From: Peristeroidobacter agariperforans
Lineage (GTDB): Bacteria; Pseudomonadota; Gammaproteobacteria; Steroidobacterales; Steroidobacteraceae
NCBI RefSeq assembly: GCF_004138335.1
Contig: NZ_RYFW01000001.1
Location: forward strand, 868,001 to 932,000
Direction of reading: 5' to 3'
Length of the DNA stretch: 64,000 bases
Part shown: in pieces, positions 31,276 through 42,807 of the stretch
Position numbering within the stretch: position 1 is the stretch's first letter
Layout of the letters: the number at the start of each line of letters is the position of its first letter
Position numbers and translations under genes: made by a program
The notes under the pieces: model-generated
What the model saw: the letters and a program-made list of their open reading frames with translations, nothing else
What the model was told of the DNA's origin: nothing
Databases searched by the model: none

Positions 31276-32714
31276 GGCGCAGACGTCCCGGAGTCCGTGA
31301 TGACCTGAGTGCCCGGCTCGAGTTTGCGCTCGAAGGCCTTTTGCATTTCCTCCGGTGTCATGCCCGGAGGCGCATTGCCATTGCCGCCGCCCATGCGAAC
31401 AGCCCCGCCTTCGGGAGCATTGGGCGGACGCTCGAACGGCAGCACTTGAGTCATGCGGCCATCGGTCGCGCCCGCCCGGAACATCACCAGCGCCGGCTTG
31501 CCATCTTCCAGAATATAAGCACGGCCCATGCGGCGTCCGGTGCCCTTCTGCTGTTGTCGAGGACCACCGAAACGCATTCTCGGCATGATCGCCGACAACG
31601 GGCCGCCGCCTGGCGCGGCCGCGGCAGAGTCGGCGGTTTCCGGGGAGAAGCGCAGCGCCGCGTTCGGCACCAGCACCGCGTCCTGGATATTCGTTGTGAC
31701 GATCTCGGCGGTCGCCGTCATGCCCGGGCGCAGCAGCAACTCGGGGTTGTCCACTTCGAGCACGGTTTCGTAAGTCACGACACCCGTGGACGTCGCGCTC
31801 GCCTGGCTGGAGCTGCTCGAAGAAGAAGACGCCTTGGTGTTGCTCGACGCAAAATGAACCTGAGTGATGTGCGCCGAGAATCGACGGTTCGGATATGCGT
31901 CGACCGTGAACGAAGCTTCCTGACCGATTTGAACCGAGCCCACGTCGGCTTCGTCCACCGACACGTGCAATTCCATCTTCTTCAGGTCTTCCGCCATGAT
32001 GAACAGCACCGGCGCTTGCAGCGAAGCGGCGACGGTCTGACCTGGCTCGACCGACCGCACCAGAATCACCCCATTAATAGGAGAGCGCAGCTCGGTCTTG
32101 CCGAGATCGGTGCGTACGGTTTCCAGACTTGCACGCGACTGCGCAACCGCCGCCTTCGCAGCCGCCAGCTCACCATCAGCACGCGCAACCGCGGCTTCCG
32201 CTACATCCATATCCTGTTGCGAGGGCAGCTTGTTGCCGCTCAGCTCTCGCACCTTCAGCAAGCGCGCGATGTTCGCTCGAGCTTCTTTGGCGCTCGCATC
32301 CGCCTGCAACACCCGCGCTTCGGCCGAAGCGAGCGAGCTTTCCTGCTGTAGCACCTGCGCTTTCAAACGAGTCGTGTCGAGCGATGCGAGCACCTGGCCT
32401 GCTTTGACCTCGTCGTTCACGTCGACATTCACTTTCGCGACCGTGCCGGACAGCTCGCTGCCGATCTCGACCTGATTCCTCGGCTCGAGATTGCCGGTCG
32501 CCGTGACCGTGACGGTCAGATCGCCTTTGACCACCTCCTGCGTCGTGTAGGTGACCTCTTTGCTGTCGCCGCGACCGAAAGTGAAATACGCCGCCGCGAT
32601 GATGACGAGCGCGATCGCTGCCGATTTGAGGTAGCGCTGCCACGCCGGCGCAGCGTCGAGGCCTTCTCGCAACGTGCGCGAGAGATCGGTGGAGTTGGTG
32701 GTTTCGGTATCCAT
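31272..32714 (-). CDS. MacA-like periplasmic adaptor (membrane fusion protein)
   Basis: About 480 residues. One N-terminal membrane helix (about 26-46) anchors a periplasmic protein with lipoyl halves (GNLEPRNQVEIGSELSGTVAKV and TELRSPINGVILVRSVEPGQ), a long alpha-hairpin coiled coil between them, and beta-barrel and membrane-proximal domains. A poly-Ser run follows NTKA, an odd low-complexity insert. The C-terminus has a Met/Gly/Pro-rich tail (RMGGGNGNAPPGMTPEEM). It bridges the inner membrane ABC permease and the outer membrane factor encoded upstream. The stop overlaps the ATPase start. Confidence 0.88.
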   Translation of the reverse strand: MDTETTNSTDLSRTLREGLDAAPAWQRYLKSAAIALVIIAAAYFTFGRGDSKEVTYTTQEVVKGDLTVTVTATGNLEPRNQVEIGSELSGTVAKVNVDVNDEVKAGQVLASLDTTRLKAQVLQQESSLASAEARVLQADASAKEARANIARLLKVRELSGNKLPSQQDMDVAEAAVARADGELAAAKAAVAQSRASLETVRTDLGKTELRSPINGVILVRSVEPGQTVAASLQAPVLFIMAEDLKKMELHVSVDEADVGSVQIGQEASFTVDAYPNRRFSAHITQVHFASSNTKASSSSSSSSQASATSTGVVTYETVLEVDNPELLLRPGMTATAEIVTTNIQDAVLVPNAALRFSPETADSAAAAPGGGPLSAIMPRMRFGGPRQQQKGTGRRMGRAYILEDGKPALVMFRAGATDGRMTQVLPFERPPNAPEGGAVRMGGGNGNAPPGMTPEEMQKAFERKLEPGTQVITDSGTSAP

Positions 32715-32758
32715 GCGGGCCTTGCAACTGCGCTGGGGTGCTTAGATTGGATGCGGCA

Positions 32759-34255
32759 TCAACTGCCGGTGGTCGCAGCCGGAAACACCGACCAGCCACC
32801 GCCGAGCGCCTTGTACAGACGAATCAGATTGGAAGTCATCTCGCCGTCGCTGACCGCGAGCGAATCTTCGAGCGAGAGCAGCTGACGATCGGCGGTGAGC
32901 ACGGTCTGGAAATCGACCAGGCCGGAATTGTATTGAACGAGCGCCAGCTCGGACGCGCGGCGCGCGCTTTCGACGGCCTCGATCAGCGCTGCATGGCGCC
33001 GTTGCTCGCTGGTCCAGGCATCCAACGCATTCTCCGTTTCTTCATACGCGGCGAGCACGACTGACTCATACGAAGCCAGCGCTTGATCGACCAGCGCGTT
33101 CTGAACTCGAATGTTCTGGCGAAGCTGTCCGCCATTGAAGATCGGCAGGCTCAGCGTCAGTCCGCTGCGCTCGACCTTGGAACCATCGAGCAGATCGCTG
33201 GCGGTGAGCGATTGCCAGGAGATGGAGCCGTTCAGCGACAAGCTCGGATACAGCGCCGCCGTCGCGACGCCGACTTGCGCTGTCTGCGCGGCGAGCTGGC
33301 GTTCAGCACTGCGAATGTCCGGACGGCGTCGCAATACATCGGCAGGCACACCCGCGACGATATCGACCGGCGCAATCGGAATCGGTTTGCGCTGTTGAAG
33401 TACCGCTTCCAGCGCGCCAGGTGTCTGGCCCGTGAGCACGGCCAGACGGTTCATGTTCTGGACCAGGCTCGATTCCAGCAACGGAATCTGCGAGCGCGTC
33501 TGTTGATAGCTGGTATTCGCCGACTCGACGTCGAGCACCGTCGTCAAACCGGCATCGGCGCGCCAGCGAGTGATGTCGAGCGCCTCGCGCTGTGATTCGA
33601 GATTGCGCTCGGCGAAATCGAGCCGCGACTGCGCGGTCCGCACGCCAACGTAGCTCAACGCCACATCGCCGAGCAGGACGACGAGAACATCGCGCAAGTC
33701 AGCCTCGGTTGCGGCGAGCTGCGCAGTGGCGGCTTCGTACGAGCGCCGCTGACCGCCGAAAAGATCCAATTCCCAACTTGCTGACAGGCCGCCGCTATAG
33801 GTTTCACCGACCGTACTGACCGCTTCGCCGCGCTCGTTGAAATTGGACTCGGACTCGCTGCGACTGGCGCTGGTCGACGCGCCGATATTCGGCCAGAAAC
33901 CCGAGCCGGCGATGGCGCGTTGAGCACGAGCCTGAACGAGACGGGCGTAGGCCTGCTTCACCGACTTATTCTCGGCGAGCGCCCGCTCTATGAATTCGTT
34001 CAATTGCGGGTCGTTGAGCGTCGTCCACCAAGCGGCGAGTGACGGCGCGTCGGGAGACTCCACGCGCACGCCCGTTGCCGGCAACTCGTGCCACTCGTCC
34101 GGCGTGACTGTCTGCGGTGGGCGATAGTCCGGCCCCACGGCACAGCCGGTCAGCGCCAGGGCTACGGCGCCGGCGACGACCGAGCGGAAGGCCCCGGCGC
34201 GGGATGCCGTTTTCGACGGCGTCGGCAAAGGCAGGTGTGTGAGCGTTCTGGGCAT
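32759..34255 (-). CDS. TolC-like outer membrane factor, NodT family lipoprotein
   Basis: About 498 residues from the ATG at 34255; the longer start at 34294 is less likely. The lipoprotein signal ends in LTGC, followed by AVGPDYRPP, the usual N-terminus of NodT/OprM-like factors. Two repeats of the outer membrane efflux protein domain are visible, including VDIVAGVPADVLRRRPDIR, a hallmark of the family. It forms the trimeric outer membrane channel for the MacAB-like exporter encoded immediately downstream (44-base gap). It is the first gene of the operon and divergent from cysD. Confidence 0.9.
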   Translation of the reverse strand: MPRTLTHLPLPTPSKTASRAGAFRSVVAGAVALALTGCAVGPDYRPPQTVTPDEWHELPATGVRVESPDAPSLAAWWTTLNDPQLNEFIERALAENKSVKQAYARLVQARAQRAIAGSGFWPNIGASTSASRSESESNFNERGEAVSTVGETYSGGLSASWELDLFGGQRRSYEAATAQLAATEADLRDVLVVLLGDVALSYVGVRTAQSRLDFAERNLESQREALDITRWRADAGLTTVLDVESANTSYQQTRSQIPLLESSLVQNMNRLAVLTGQTPGALEAVLQQRKPIPIAPVDIVAGVPADVLRRRPDIRSAERQLAAQTAQVGVATAALYPSLSLNGSISWQSLTASDLLDGSKVERSGLTLSLPIFNGGQLRQNIRVQNALVDQALASYESVVLAAYEETENALDAWTSEQRRHAALIEAVESARRASELALVQYNSGLVDFQTVLTADRQLLSLEDSLAVSDGEMTSNLIRLYKALGGGWSVFPAATTGS

Positions 34256-34525
34256 GCTGACGGCTTCAATCGTGATGGCCAGCCCTCGACACACATGGCC
34301 GGCCAGGAGCTGGCCTGCTGTTGGTTGCCGCGCCAGGATGCAAGTTCAGCACGGGGACAGGCCAAGTAGTGTTAAACAATTGTAAGCATATGTATCTGAA
34401 AAGGCCGCGATTTTAGCTTCACGAGCTGACGGCGCGCCGAGCGGTGACCTGCTTATAACCAGACGTGAGCGGCGCCGTACCAGTTGCGATATGCAGGCAT
34501 AAGGGTGTTAACGCACAATTCTTCG

Positions 34526-35428
34526 ATGACCAGACTGACCCATTTACAAAGACTCGAAGCCGAGTCGATCCACATCCTCCGTGAGGTGGTTGCCGAGTGC
34601 GAGCGGCCGGTAATGCTGTACTCCATCGGCAAGGACAGCGCGGTGATGCTGCACCTGGCGATGAAGGCGTTCTATCCAGCCAAGCCGCCGTTCCCGCTGC
34701 TCCACGTCGACACCACGTGGAAATTCCGCGACATGATCGCGTTTCGCGACCGGATGGCCCAGGAGCTCGGCCTGCAGCTGCTGGTGCACATCAATCAGGA
34801 CGGCCTCGATCGCGGCATCGGCCCGTTCACGCACGGCTCGGCCGTGCACACCGACGTGATGAAGACCCAGGGCCTGAAGCAGGCGCTGGATAAATACGGC
34901 TTCGACGCGGCCTTCGGCGGCGCCCGTCGCGACGAAGAAAAGTCGCGCGCCAAAGAGCGGGTGTTCTCGTTTCGCTCTGCCCAGCATCGCTGGGACCCGA
35001 AACGTCAGCGCCCCGAGCTGTGGAGCCAATACAACGCGCGCAAGAACAAGGGCGAGAGCCTGCGCGTGTTTCCGCTATCCAACTGGACCGAGCTGGACAT
35101 CTGGCAGTACATCTATCTGGAAAACATTCCCATCGTGCCGCTGTATTTCGCCGCCATGCGCCCGGTGGTCCGGCGCGACGGCACGCTGATCATGGTCGAT
35201 GACGACCGCATGCCGCTCAAGCCCGGCGAACGGCCGGAAATGAGGTCGGTGCGTTTCCGCACGCTCGGCTGCTATCCGCTGACCGGCGCCATCGAGAGCG
35301 AGGCTGCGACCTTGCCCGCGATCATCCAGGAAATGCTGTTGACGACCAGCTCCGAACGACAGGGCCGCGTGATCGATCACGACAGCGCCGCGTCGATGGA
35401 GAAGAAGAAGCAGGAAGGTTACTTTTAA
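34526..35428 (+). CDS. cysD: sulfate adenylyltransferase subunit 2
   Basis: About 300 residues from the ATG at 34526; a longer start at 34484 has no family match. PP-loop motif [10 protein letters not shown] (33-42), [19 protein letters not shown] and [16 protein letters not shown] are diagnostic for CysD. With the GTPase CysN it makes adenosine 5'-phosphosulfate from ATP and sulfate, the first step of sulfate assimilation. CysN follows after 2 bases, so the two should be translated together. No Shine-Dalgarno is clear before the ATG. Confidence 0.94.
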   Translation: MTRLTHLQRLEAESIHILREVVAECERPVMLYSIGKDSAVMLHLAMKAFYPAKPPFPLLHVDTTWKFRDMIAFRDRMAQELGLQLLVHINQDGLDRGIGPFTHGSAVHTDVMKTQGLKQALDKYGFDAAFGGARRDEEKSRAKERVFSFRSAQHRWDPKRQRPELWSQYNARKNKGESLRVFPLSNWTELDIWQYIYLENIPIVPLYFAAMRPVVRRDGTLIMVDDDRMPLKPGERPEMRSVRFRTLGCYPLTGAIESEAATLPAIIQEMLLTTSSERQGRVIDHDSAASMEKKKQEGYF

Positions 35429-35430
35429 TC

Positions 35431-37356
35431 GTGGCTCACAAATCCGATCTCATCGCCACCGACATTCAGGCCTACCTGAAGTCGCACGAGCACAAGAGCC
35501 TGCTGCGGTTCATCACCTGCGGCAGCGTCGATGACGGCAAGTCGACCCTGATCGGCCGGCTGCTGTACGAATCCAAGATGATCTTCGAGGACCAGTTGAG
35601 CACGCTGGAAGCCGACTCCAAGAAGGTCGGCACGCAGGGCGGCGAGCTGGATTTCGCGTTGCTGGTCGACGGCCTGGCCGCCGAGCGCGAGCAGGGCATC
35701 ACCATCGACGTCGCCTACCGGTTCTTCTCGACCGACCGTCGCAAGTTCATCGTCGCCGACACACCGGGCCACGAGCAGTACACGCGCAACATGGTGACCG
35801 GCGCTTCGACCGCCGATGTCGCAGTGATCCTGATCGACGCTCGTAAAGGCGTGCTGACGCAGACACGTCGGCACAGTTACATCGTGTCTCTGATCGGCAT
35901 CAAGCACGTCGTGCTGGCCATCAACAAGATGGACCTGGTCGGCTATTCGCAGCAGATCTTCGACACCATCGTCACTGAATATCGCGAGTTCGCCGCACAG
36001 ATCGGCCTCGACAACATCGTGCCCGTGCCGTTGTCCGCTTTGCGCGGCGACAACATGCTGGAACGCAGCTCCGCGACGCCCTGGTATCAGGGCCCGACGC
36101 TGATGGAGTACCTCGAAACCGTCGAGATCGAAGACGATCTGCAACACCGGCCGTTTCGTCTGCCGGTGCAGTGGGTGAATCGCCCCAACCAGGACTTCCG
36201 TGGTTTCGCCGGCACCATCGCCAGCGGCGTGATTCGCAAAGGCGACACGATTCGCGCGTTGCCGTCAGGACGCACCAGCAAGGTAGCCCGCATCGTCACT
36301 CACGATGGCGATCTGGAGCAGGCCGTCGCAGGACAATCGATCACGCTCACGCTGACCGATGAAGTCGACATCAGCCGAGGCGACGTGATCGCCGCAGCGG
36401 CCTCGCCGCCGGCGGTCGCCGATCAGTTCCAAGCGACCATCATCTGGATGCACGAGGAAGCGATGCTTCCCGGCCGTCCGTATCTCATCAAACTCGGCTC
36501 ACGCACGGTCACCGGCAGCATTACTGCGCCGAAGTACAAGGTGAACGTGAACACGCTCGAACATCTGGCCGCGAAGCAGCTGGAGCTCAACGAAATCGGC
36601 GTGTGCAATCTCAGCCTGGACCGCGCCGTGGCGTTCGATCCATACACGGACAACCGAGAGACCGGCGGCTTCATCCTGATCGACAAGATCTCGAATGACA
36701 CCGTCGGCGCGGGCCTGCTCAGCTTCGCGCTGCGTCGTGCGGAGAACATTCATTGGCAGGCGCTCGATGTGAACAAACATGCGCGTGCGGGATTGAAGGG
36801 CCAGCGTGCCTGCGTGCTGTGGTTCACGGGTTTGTCAGGCGCGGGCAAGTCCACTATCGCCAACCTGGTCGAGAAACGCCTGCACTCGCTCGGTCGGCAC
36901 ACGTACACGCTCGACGGCGATAACGTGCGTCATGGCTTGAACAAGGATCTCGGATTCACGGACGCCGATCGCGTCGAGAACATCCGTCGCGTCGCCGAAG
37001 TTTCCAAGCTGATGGTGGACGCGGGCCTGATCGTGCTCGTGTCGTTCATCTCGCCGTTCCGCTCAGAGCGGCGTTTGGCGCGCGAGCTGATGCAACCGGG
37101 CGAGTTCCTGGAAGTGTTCGTCGATACGCCGTTGGAAGAAGCCGAGAAGCGCGACCCGAAGGGCCTGTACAAGAAGGCTCGTCGCGGCGAGCTGCAAAAC
37201 TTTACCGGCATCGATTCGCCGTACGAGGCGCCGGAGAAGCCGGAGATTCATCTGCGGACCGCACTCTCGTCTCCGGAAGCCGCGGCCGAGGACATCATGA
37301 ACAGGCTGCGCGACGCCGGTATGCTGTATCCGGCGGACGAATTGTCCGGCCTGTAA
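35431..37356 (+). CDS. cysNC: bifunctional sulfate adenylyltransferase subunit 1 / adenylylsulfate kinase (CysN-CysC fusion)
   Basis: About 641 residues, GTG start. CysN part (1 to about 450): G1 GSVDDGKST (31-39), G3 [12 protein letters not shown] and later EF-Tu-like beta domains. CysC part (about 455-641): P-loop [24 protein letters not shown] and [24 protein letters not shown]. The fusion, known from NodQ and many proteobacteria, makes both APS and PAPS. It starts 2 bases after cysD and is followed by cysQ 10 bases later, so the full activation and recycling set is in one operon. Confidence 0.94.
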   Translation: MAHKSDLIATDIQAYLKSHEHKSLLRFITCGSVDDGKSTLIGRLLYESKMIFEDQLSTLEADSKKVGTQGGELDFALLVDGLAAEREQGITIDVAYRFFSTDRRKFIVADTPGHEQYTRNMVTGASTADVAVILIDARKGVLTQTRRHSYIVSLIGIKHVVLAINKMDLVGYSQQIFDTIVTEYREFAAQIGLDNIVPVPLSALRGDNMLERSSATPWYQGPTLMEYLETVEIEDDLQHRPFRLPVQWVNRPNQDFRGFAGTIASGVIRKGDTIRALPSGRTSKVARIVTHDGDLEQAVAGQSITLTLTDEVDISRGDVIAAAASPPAVADQFQATIIWMHEEAMLPGRPYLIKLGSRTVTGSITAPKYKVNVNTLEHLAAKQLELNEIGVCNLSLDRAVAFDPYTDNRETGGFILIDKISNDTVGAGLLSFALRRAENIHWQALDVNKHARAGLKGQRACVLWFTGLSGAGKSTIANLVEKRLHSLGRHTYTLDGDNVRHGLNKDLGFTDADRVENIRRVAEVSKLMVDAGLIVLVSFISPFRSERRLARELMQPGEFLEVFVDTPLEEAEKRDPKGLYKKARRGELQNFTGIDSPYEAPEKPEIHLRTALSSPEAAAEDIMNRLRDAGMLYPADELSGL

Positions 37357-37366
37357 GGAAACTGTC

Positions 37367-38167
37367 GTGGCTGCATCAGAACTGTTGGCGAATGTCGTCA
37401 AGCTGGCCCAGCAGGCCGGCGACGCGATCCTGAGCGTCTACAGCGAACAGTTCGAAGTCACGCACAAGACCGACCAGTCGCCGTTGACCGTCGCCGATCT
37501 GCGCTCGCACGAGATCATCAGCAAGGGATTGCGTGCACTGACACCGGAGCTGCCGGTGCTGTCGGAGGAAGCGAGCGATATTTCCTTCGAGCAACGACGT
37601 CAATGGACCCGCTATTGGCTGGTCGACCCGCTCGATGGCACGAAGGAATTCGTCTCTCGCAATGGCGAGTTCACGGTCAACATCGCGTTGATCGAGGATC
37701 ATGTGCCTACGCTCGGCGTGGTGCACGTGCCGGTGACGAGCACCACGTACACGGGCGCGACTGGCGTCGGTGCGTTCAAACAAGTGGATGGACAAAGGCC
37801 AGAGCCATTGCGGGTGTGCTCACCGGCCAACACTCCGCTGCGCATCGTCGGTAGCCGTTCGCACCGTGGTGATTCGCTCGACCAACATCTGCCGAAGCTG
37901 GCGCCGTACGAACTGGTTGCCGTCGGCAGCTCGCTGAAGTTTTGCCTGGTCGCGGAAGGCAGCGCGGATTTCTATCCGCGCCTCGGTCCGACCAGCGAAT
38001 GGGATACGGCGGCCGCGCAAGCAGTCGTCGAGGCGGCCGGTGGCGTAGTGGTCAAAACAAACGGTGAACGCCTGGCTTACAACACCAAGGCGGATCTGCT
38101 GAACCCGCATTTCCTTGTGTACGGCGATCGCGGGCGCGATTGGCTGCAGATTCTATCCCTGCGCTAG
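37367..38167 (+). CDS. cysQ: 3'(2'),5'-bisphosphate nucleotidase
   Basis: About 266 residues, GTG start with AAGGAAA about 6 bases upstream. Inositol monophosphatase-fold metal-binding motifs: LSEEASD, DPLDGTKEFVSRNGEF and the second metal motif TSEWDTAAAQAVVEAAGG. It hydrolyses PAP to AMP and phosphate, removing the by-product of PAPS reduction, which fits its place directly after the fused APS kinase gene. Cytoplasmic or membrane-associated. Confidence 0.92.
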   Translation: MAASELLANVVKLAQQAGDAILSVYSEQFEVTHKTDQSPLTVADLRSHEIISKGLRALTPELPVLSEEASDISFEQRRQWTRYWLVDPLDGTKEFVSRNGEFTVNIALIEDHVPTLGVVHVPVTSTTYTGATGVGAFKQVDGQRPEPLRVCSPANTPLRIVGSRSHRGDSLDQHLPKLAPYELVAVGSSLKFCLVAEGSADFYPRLGPTSEWDTAAAQAVVEAAGGVVVKTNGERLAYNTKADLLNPHFLVYGDRGRDWLQILSLR

Positions 38168-38177
38168 TTCTGGCGAC

Positions 38178-38342
38178 TTACGCGATCTGCTCGATCGTCA
38201 CCGTCGCCCGCTTGCCCATCGTTTCAAACAAGCCGCCGCCGAGCGGATTCAGCAACGCGACCGTCACCACGACGGTCATGGCCGCCAGGGTAGAGAGAAT
38301 AATGGCATCGAAAGCGCCAACGAGCCTGGTATGAATGTTCAC
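38178..38342 (-). CDS. small single-pass membrane protein
   Basis: About 54 residues. GTG start at 38342 has GGAG (38351-38354 on the minus strand) about 8 bases upstream, better than the ATG at 38411. One hydrophobic helix (AIILSTLAAMTVVVTVALL, residues 13-31) is followed by a Gly-rich turn and polar tail. I know no family. It converges on cysQ with a 10-base gap. Confidence 0.5.
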   Translation of the reverse strand: MNIHTRLVGAFDAIILSTLAAMTVVVTVALLNPLGGGLFETMGKRATVTIEQIA

Positions 38343-38559
38343 GAGTCGTACTCCACAGTTGTAAAACCTGTCCAGAGCGGCCCCAGTTGCGCGACATGAG
38401 CGCTTCAGCAACCGGAGGCGCGGCCATGCAGTCGTGCAATGAGTGTCTGGTTTTCATGGTGGAGACTGTGCCGTCGCCTCGTGACGGCAAAGTGATAGCA
38501 CGCGTGAAGAACGCGTGAAATTTGCGGTCCGCCCGATAGGGCAATACTCGCTAACGACT

Positions 38560-39120
38560 TTAGGGAATGTCTGCGGCGGTCGGGTCGTTCGTTTTGTCCG
38601 GATCGCTCACCCGCAAGTACACTTGCGCGCCGCGCGTGCTGCCATCGCTTGCCGGCAACATACTGGTGAGGCGCACCGGATATTCACCGGCTGCGGTCGG
38701 TTGCAAACAAATATCTCGCTTGCTTCGCTTCAGGCCGAGACGAGGCTTTTGATCTTGTCGCACGGAGATCGATAGTGGCGCTCCGCCGACCTTCTCCTTG
38801 CCGGGCCCGAGCGTCCGAATGCTCATCTTCGCGAGACACAGTCGCTGCCCCATGGCGAGCTCGTTGACGACAGGCTCGACTTCGACCTGTTCGATCCGCA
38901 CGTTGGCGAGGCTCTTGGAGACCAGGTCGGACGCCATGAACAATTGGCGTCCAGCATGTGCGGGATCCTTGTCAGAACCGCTGGACGCCTCGCCTATGAC
39001 TACCCAGACGATCTGGAAAGGGCCTTCCTGGCTCGCGGCCGGCTGTAACGCCGCCAGCAGCAGCAGGGCCATCCAGCCCATCCTCCAGGGACTAAACCTA
39101 GGATTGGTCCGTTGCACCAT
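38560..39120 (-). CDS. secreted hypothetical protein
   Basis: About 186 residues from the ATG at 39120 (an upstream start at 39237 gives 225 residues, with no signal-peptide logic). The N-terminus has basic residues and then MGWMALLLLAALQPAASQ, a plausible signal peptide cleaved near ASQ/EG. The mature part is a beta-rich domain with alternating charges (QVEVEPVVNELAMGQRLCL, SISVRQDQKPRLGLK). No family recognised. Location probably periplasm; function unknown. It is divergent from the leuA leader region. Confidence 0.6.
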   Translation of the reverse strand: MVQRTNPRFSPWRMGWMALLLLAALQPAASQEGPFQIVWVVIGEASSGSDKDPAHAGRQLFMASDLVSKSLANVRIEQVEVEPVVNELAMGQRLCLAKMSIRTLGPGKEKVGGAPLSISVRQDQKPRLGLKRSKRDICLQPTAAGEYPVRLTSMLPASDGSTRGAQVYLRVSDPDKTNDPTAADIP

Positions 39121-39253
39121 ATCAAACCAACCCAGGGCCACGGGGAGCAGTTCCCCTACCCCGGTGTGACGCCGATAACGGATTGCCGCAGGAACTCCTT
39201 GCGTTTCGCGCAAGCGCCCTGCTAGATTCATGCACATGCGTACGATCCAGCAA

Positions 39254-39316
39254 ATGTCTGCTCTGCCCCCCCATGGCAGTGGGCTGCTGCGTGCGCGCCT
39301 GCACCTGCGTCGCTAG
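39254..39316 (+). CDS. leuL: possible leucine-rich leader peptide of leuA
   Basis: A 20-residue frame MSALPPHGSGLLRARLHLRR ends in TAG at 39314, 133 bases before leuA. Five of 20 codons are Leu, all CTG, including the adjacent pair LL. An in-frame ATG at 39230 would lengthen it by eight. Leader peptides with Leu codons regulate leuA by attenuation in many proteobacteria. I do not see a clean terminator hairpin with T-run after it, which weakens the case. It could also be an accidental frame. Confidence 0.35.
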   Translation: MSALPPHGSGLLRARLHLRR

Positions 39317-39389
39317 ACGCAACAAATCACACCCTCGCCTCCCCCTCTGAAATGAGATTCGGGACCGGCGCAAAAAAACAAGCTTCTAG

Positions 39390-41147
<1,758 letters not shown>

Positions 41148-41168
41148 TCCAGAGGAAACGAACGTTCC

Positions 41169-41200
41169 TTGTTCCCCTCCCGTCCACGGGAGGGGAACAA
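41169..41200. terminator. perfect 14-bp stem hairpin between convergent leuA and CBS gene
   Basis: TTGTTCCCCTCCCG (41169-41182) pairs perfectly with CGGGAGGGGAACAA (41187-41200) around a four-base loop. It lies just after leuA and just before the convergent CBS-domain gene end. No T-run follows on either side, so it could be a bidirectional terminator or a dispersed intergenic repeat. Confidence 0.65.
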
Positions 41201-41214
41201 GGGGGCGGGTCGGG

Positions 41215-41643
41215 TCACCCTGCGATGTAACGTTCCAGCTGGGTGATGGTCTGCTGCTGCTCTTCGATCACAGCCTTCACCAGGTCGCCGATCGAGATCA
41301 TCCCCACCAGCCGGTTCTTTTCCATGACCGGCAGGTGGCGGATGCGTAGCTCCGTCATCAGCTCCATGCAACGGTGGACTCCTTCATCGGCAGAAACCGT
41401 CGTCACCGGCGAGGTCATGATTTGCCAGACCGGCGTGTCGGAGCTGGAACGGCCCAGCAGGATCACTTTCCGGGCGTAGTCTCGCTCCGAGACGATGCCG
41501 ACCAGTTCCTCGTCCCGCATGACTGGCAGTGCGCCGATGTGCTTGTCGGCCATCAGCTGAATGGCTTCCAGCACCGGCTCTTCGGGACCGATGGTCCAGA
41601 CGGTCTTGTTCTTGAAGGCAAGCAGGTAACTAACGCGTAGCAT
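41215..41643 (-). CDS. CBS-domain protein
   Basis: About 142 residues, two CBS domains in tandem (about 10-65 and 75-135), with LPVMRDEELVGIVSERDYARK and RHLPVMEKNRLVGMISIGDLV as the characteristic hinges. Such a pair binds adenosine nucleotides and acts as an energy sensor. A GGAGGG stands about 6 bases before the ATG. No enzyme domain is fused, so the partner is not visible. Convergent with leuA. Confidence 0.85.
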   Translation of the reverse strand: MLRVSYLLAFKNKTVWTIGPEEPVLEAIQLMADKHIGALPVMRDEELVGIVSERDYARKVILLGRSSSDTPVWQIMTSPVTTVSADEGVHRCMELMTELRIRHLPVMEKNRLVGMISIGDLVKAVIEEQQQTITQLERYIAG

Positions 41644-41712
41644 CGCGGCCCTCCTTCTTATGCGAGGACCAGCCTACTCCCAAAGGCGGATGCGATGAAA
41701 TGCGTGCAGACG

Positions 41713-41982
41713 TCAGCCGTACAGCTTGGCGTGCACGGCGCGCTCGGCCTCCAGCCAGTCGTCCAGCTCGTGACCCGGCGAGAAATTACGAGCTGCCGCC
41801 AAATAGTAAGCGGCCGTCGCAATCATGCTGCCCACATCTTCCGGTGTCGGCTCGAGCGCGGCGGCGACTACAGCGGCTGTAGCTGTGGGTGATTTTCGAG
41901 CAGCGCGCGGTTTTTTTGCCGCTGCGGGCTTGGGCTGAGCGCGGGTGCGCTTGGCGGGTGAGGAATCAGGGGTGAATTGCAT
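41713..41982 (-). CDS. DUF2934 domain protein
   Basis: About 89 residues from the ATG at 41982, with GAGG 8 bases upstream; alternatives at 41988 and 42039. The N-terminal half is Lys/Arg/Ala/Pro-rich and likely disordered. The C-terminal part (IATAAYYLAAARNFSPGHEL then DDWLEAERAV) fits DUF2934, a short helical domain of unknown function frequent in soil bacteria. Basic N-terminus suggests nucleic acid contact; that is inference. Confidence 0.65.
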   Translation of the reverse strand: MQFTPDSSPAKRTRAQPKPAAAKKPRAARKSPTATAAVVAAALEPTPEDVGSMIATAAYYLAAARNFSPGHELDDWLEAERAVHAKLYG

Positions 41983-42192
41983 CGACATTTCCTCGAACCG
42001 TGAGGGAGAGCTCCCTCGATCAAGCATGGAATGTGCCACCGAGGCGGCGCCATTCTACGGTGCGGATATGACCAGGAATGTCGGAAGTTCGCGATCAACC
42101 AGCTGCCGACCGCGACTTGTTTTGAATGAAGGCTGGTGCAGGATCTTCGGCGTACGCACACGGATAGTGCGCACGCCGTGACGATTCGCTAA

Positions 42193-42675
42193 TCAGTGAT
42201 GATGGCCGCCCGGACCGTGCACGTGGCCGTGCGCCAGCTCTTCCTCGGTCGCGGTACGCACGCCGACGATCTCGACCTTGAAGTTCAGATTCTTACCGGC
42301 GAGCGGGTGATTGCCGTCGAGCGTCACCATGTCACCCTGCAAATTAGTGATGGTCACAGCGCGCACGCCGTGCTCGGATTGAGCGTGCAGCTGCATGCCG
42401 ACATGAAGATTCCCTACACCCTTCAGGGCCCGGCGCGGCACCTGCTGGATCAGCGCCTTGTCGAATTCGCCGTAGCCGTCGGCCGGCGTGATTTTCACGT
42501 CCAGCTTGTCGCCCTCACCCTTGCCTTCGAGCTCGCGCTCCAGGCCCGGGATCAGATTGCCGTTGCCATGAATGTAGGCGAGCGGCTCGCCGCCGGCTGA
42601 GCTGTCGATGGTTTTGCCTTCATCGTCGGTCAGCGTGTAGTGGATCAGTGCGACGGCGTCTTTGGTGATTTGCAT
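42193..42675 (-). CDS. slyD: FKBP-type peptidyl-prolyl isomerase SlyD
   Basis: About 160 residues. FKBP domain with IHYTLTDDEGKTIDSS, GNGNLIPGLERELEGKGEGD, the inserted-in-flap (IF) domain (about 70-125), and a His-rich C-terminal tail GHVHGPGGHHH that can bind nickel. The tail is shorter than in E. coli SlyD. It is a cytoplasmic prolyl isomerase and chaperone, and in some species a nickel carrier for hydrogenase. No hydrogenase gene lies in the window. Divergent from the cytochrome gene. Confidence 0.88.
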   Translation of the reverse strand: MQITKDAVALIHYTLTDDEGKTIDSSAGGEPLAYIHGNGNLIPGLERELEGKGEGDKLDVKITPADGYGEFDKALIQQVPRRALKGVGNLHVGMQLHAQSEHGVRAVTITNLQGDMVTLDGNHPLAGKNLNFKVEIVGVRTATEEELAHGHVHGPGGHHH

Positions 42676-42807
42676 GACAGGGCCCGAAAGTCAGGTGGCC
42701 GAAACCGGGCATTATGGACCATCGAAAGGGCAAACGCCCGCGCCATCGCCGGTCCGGGCCAGATTGGATATGCTCCGGCGCCGTCTGGGGCGACGCTGGG
42801 TGTCTGA

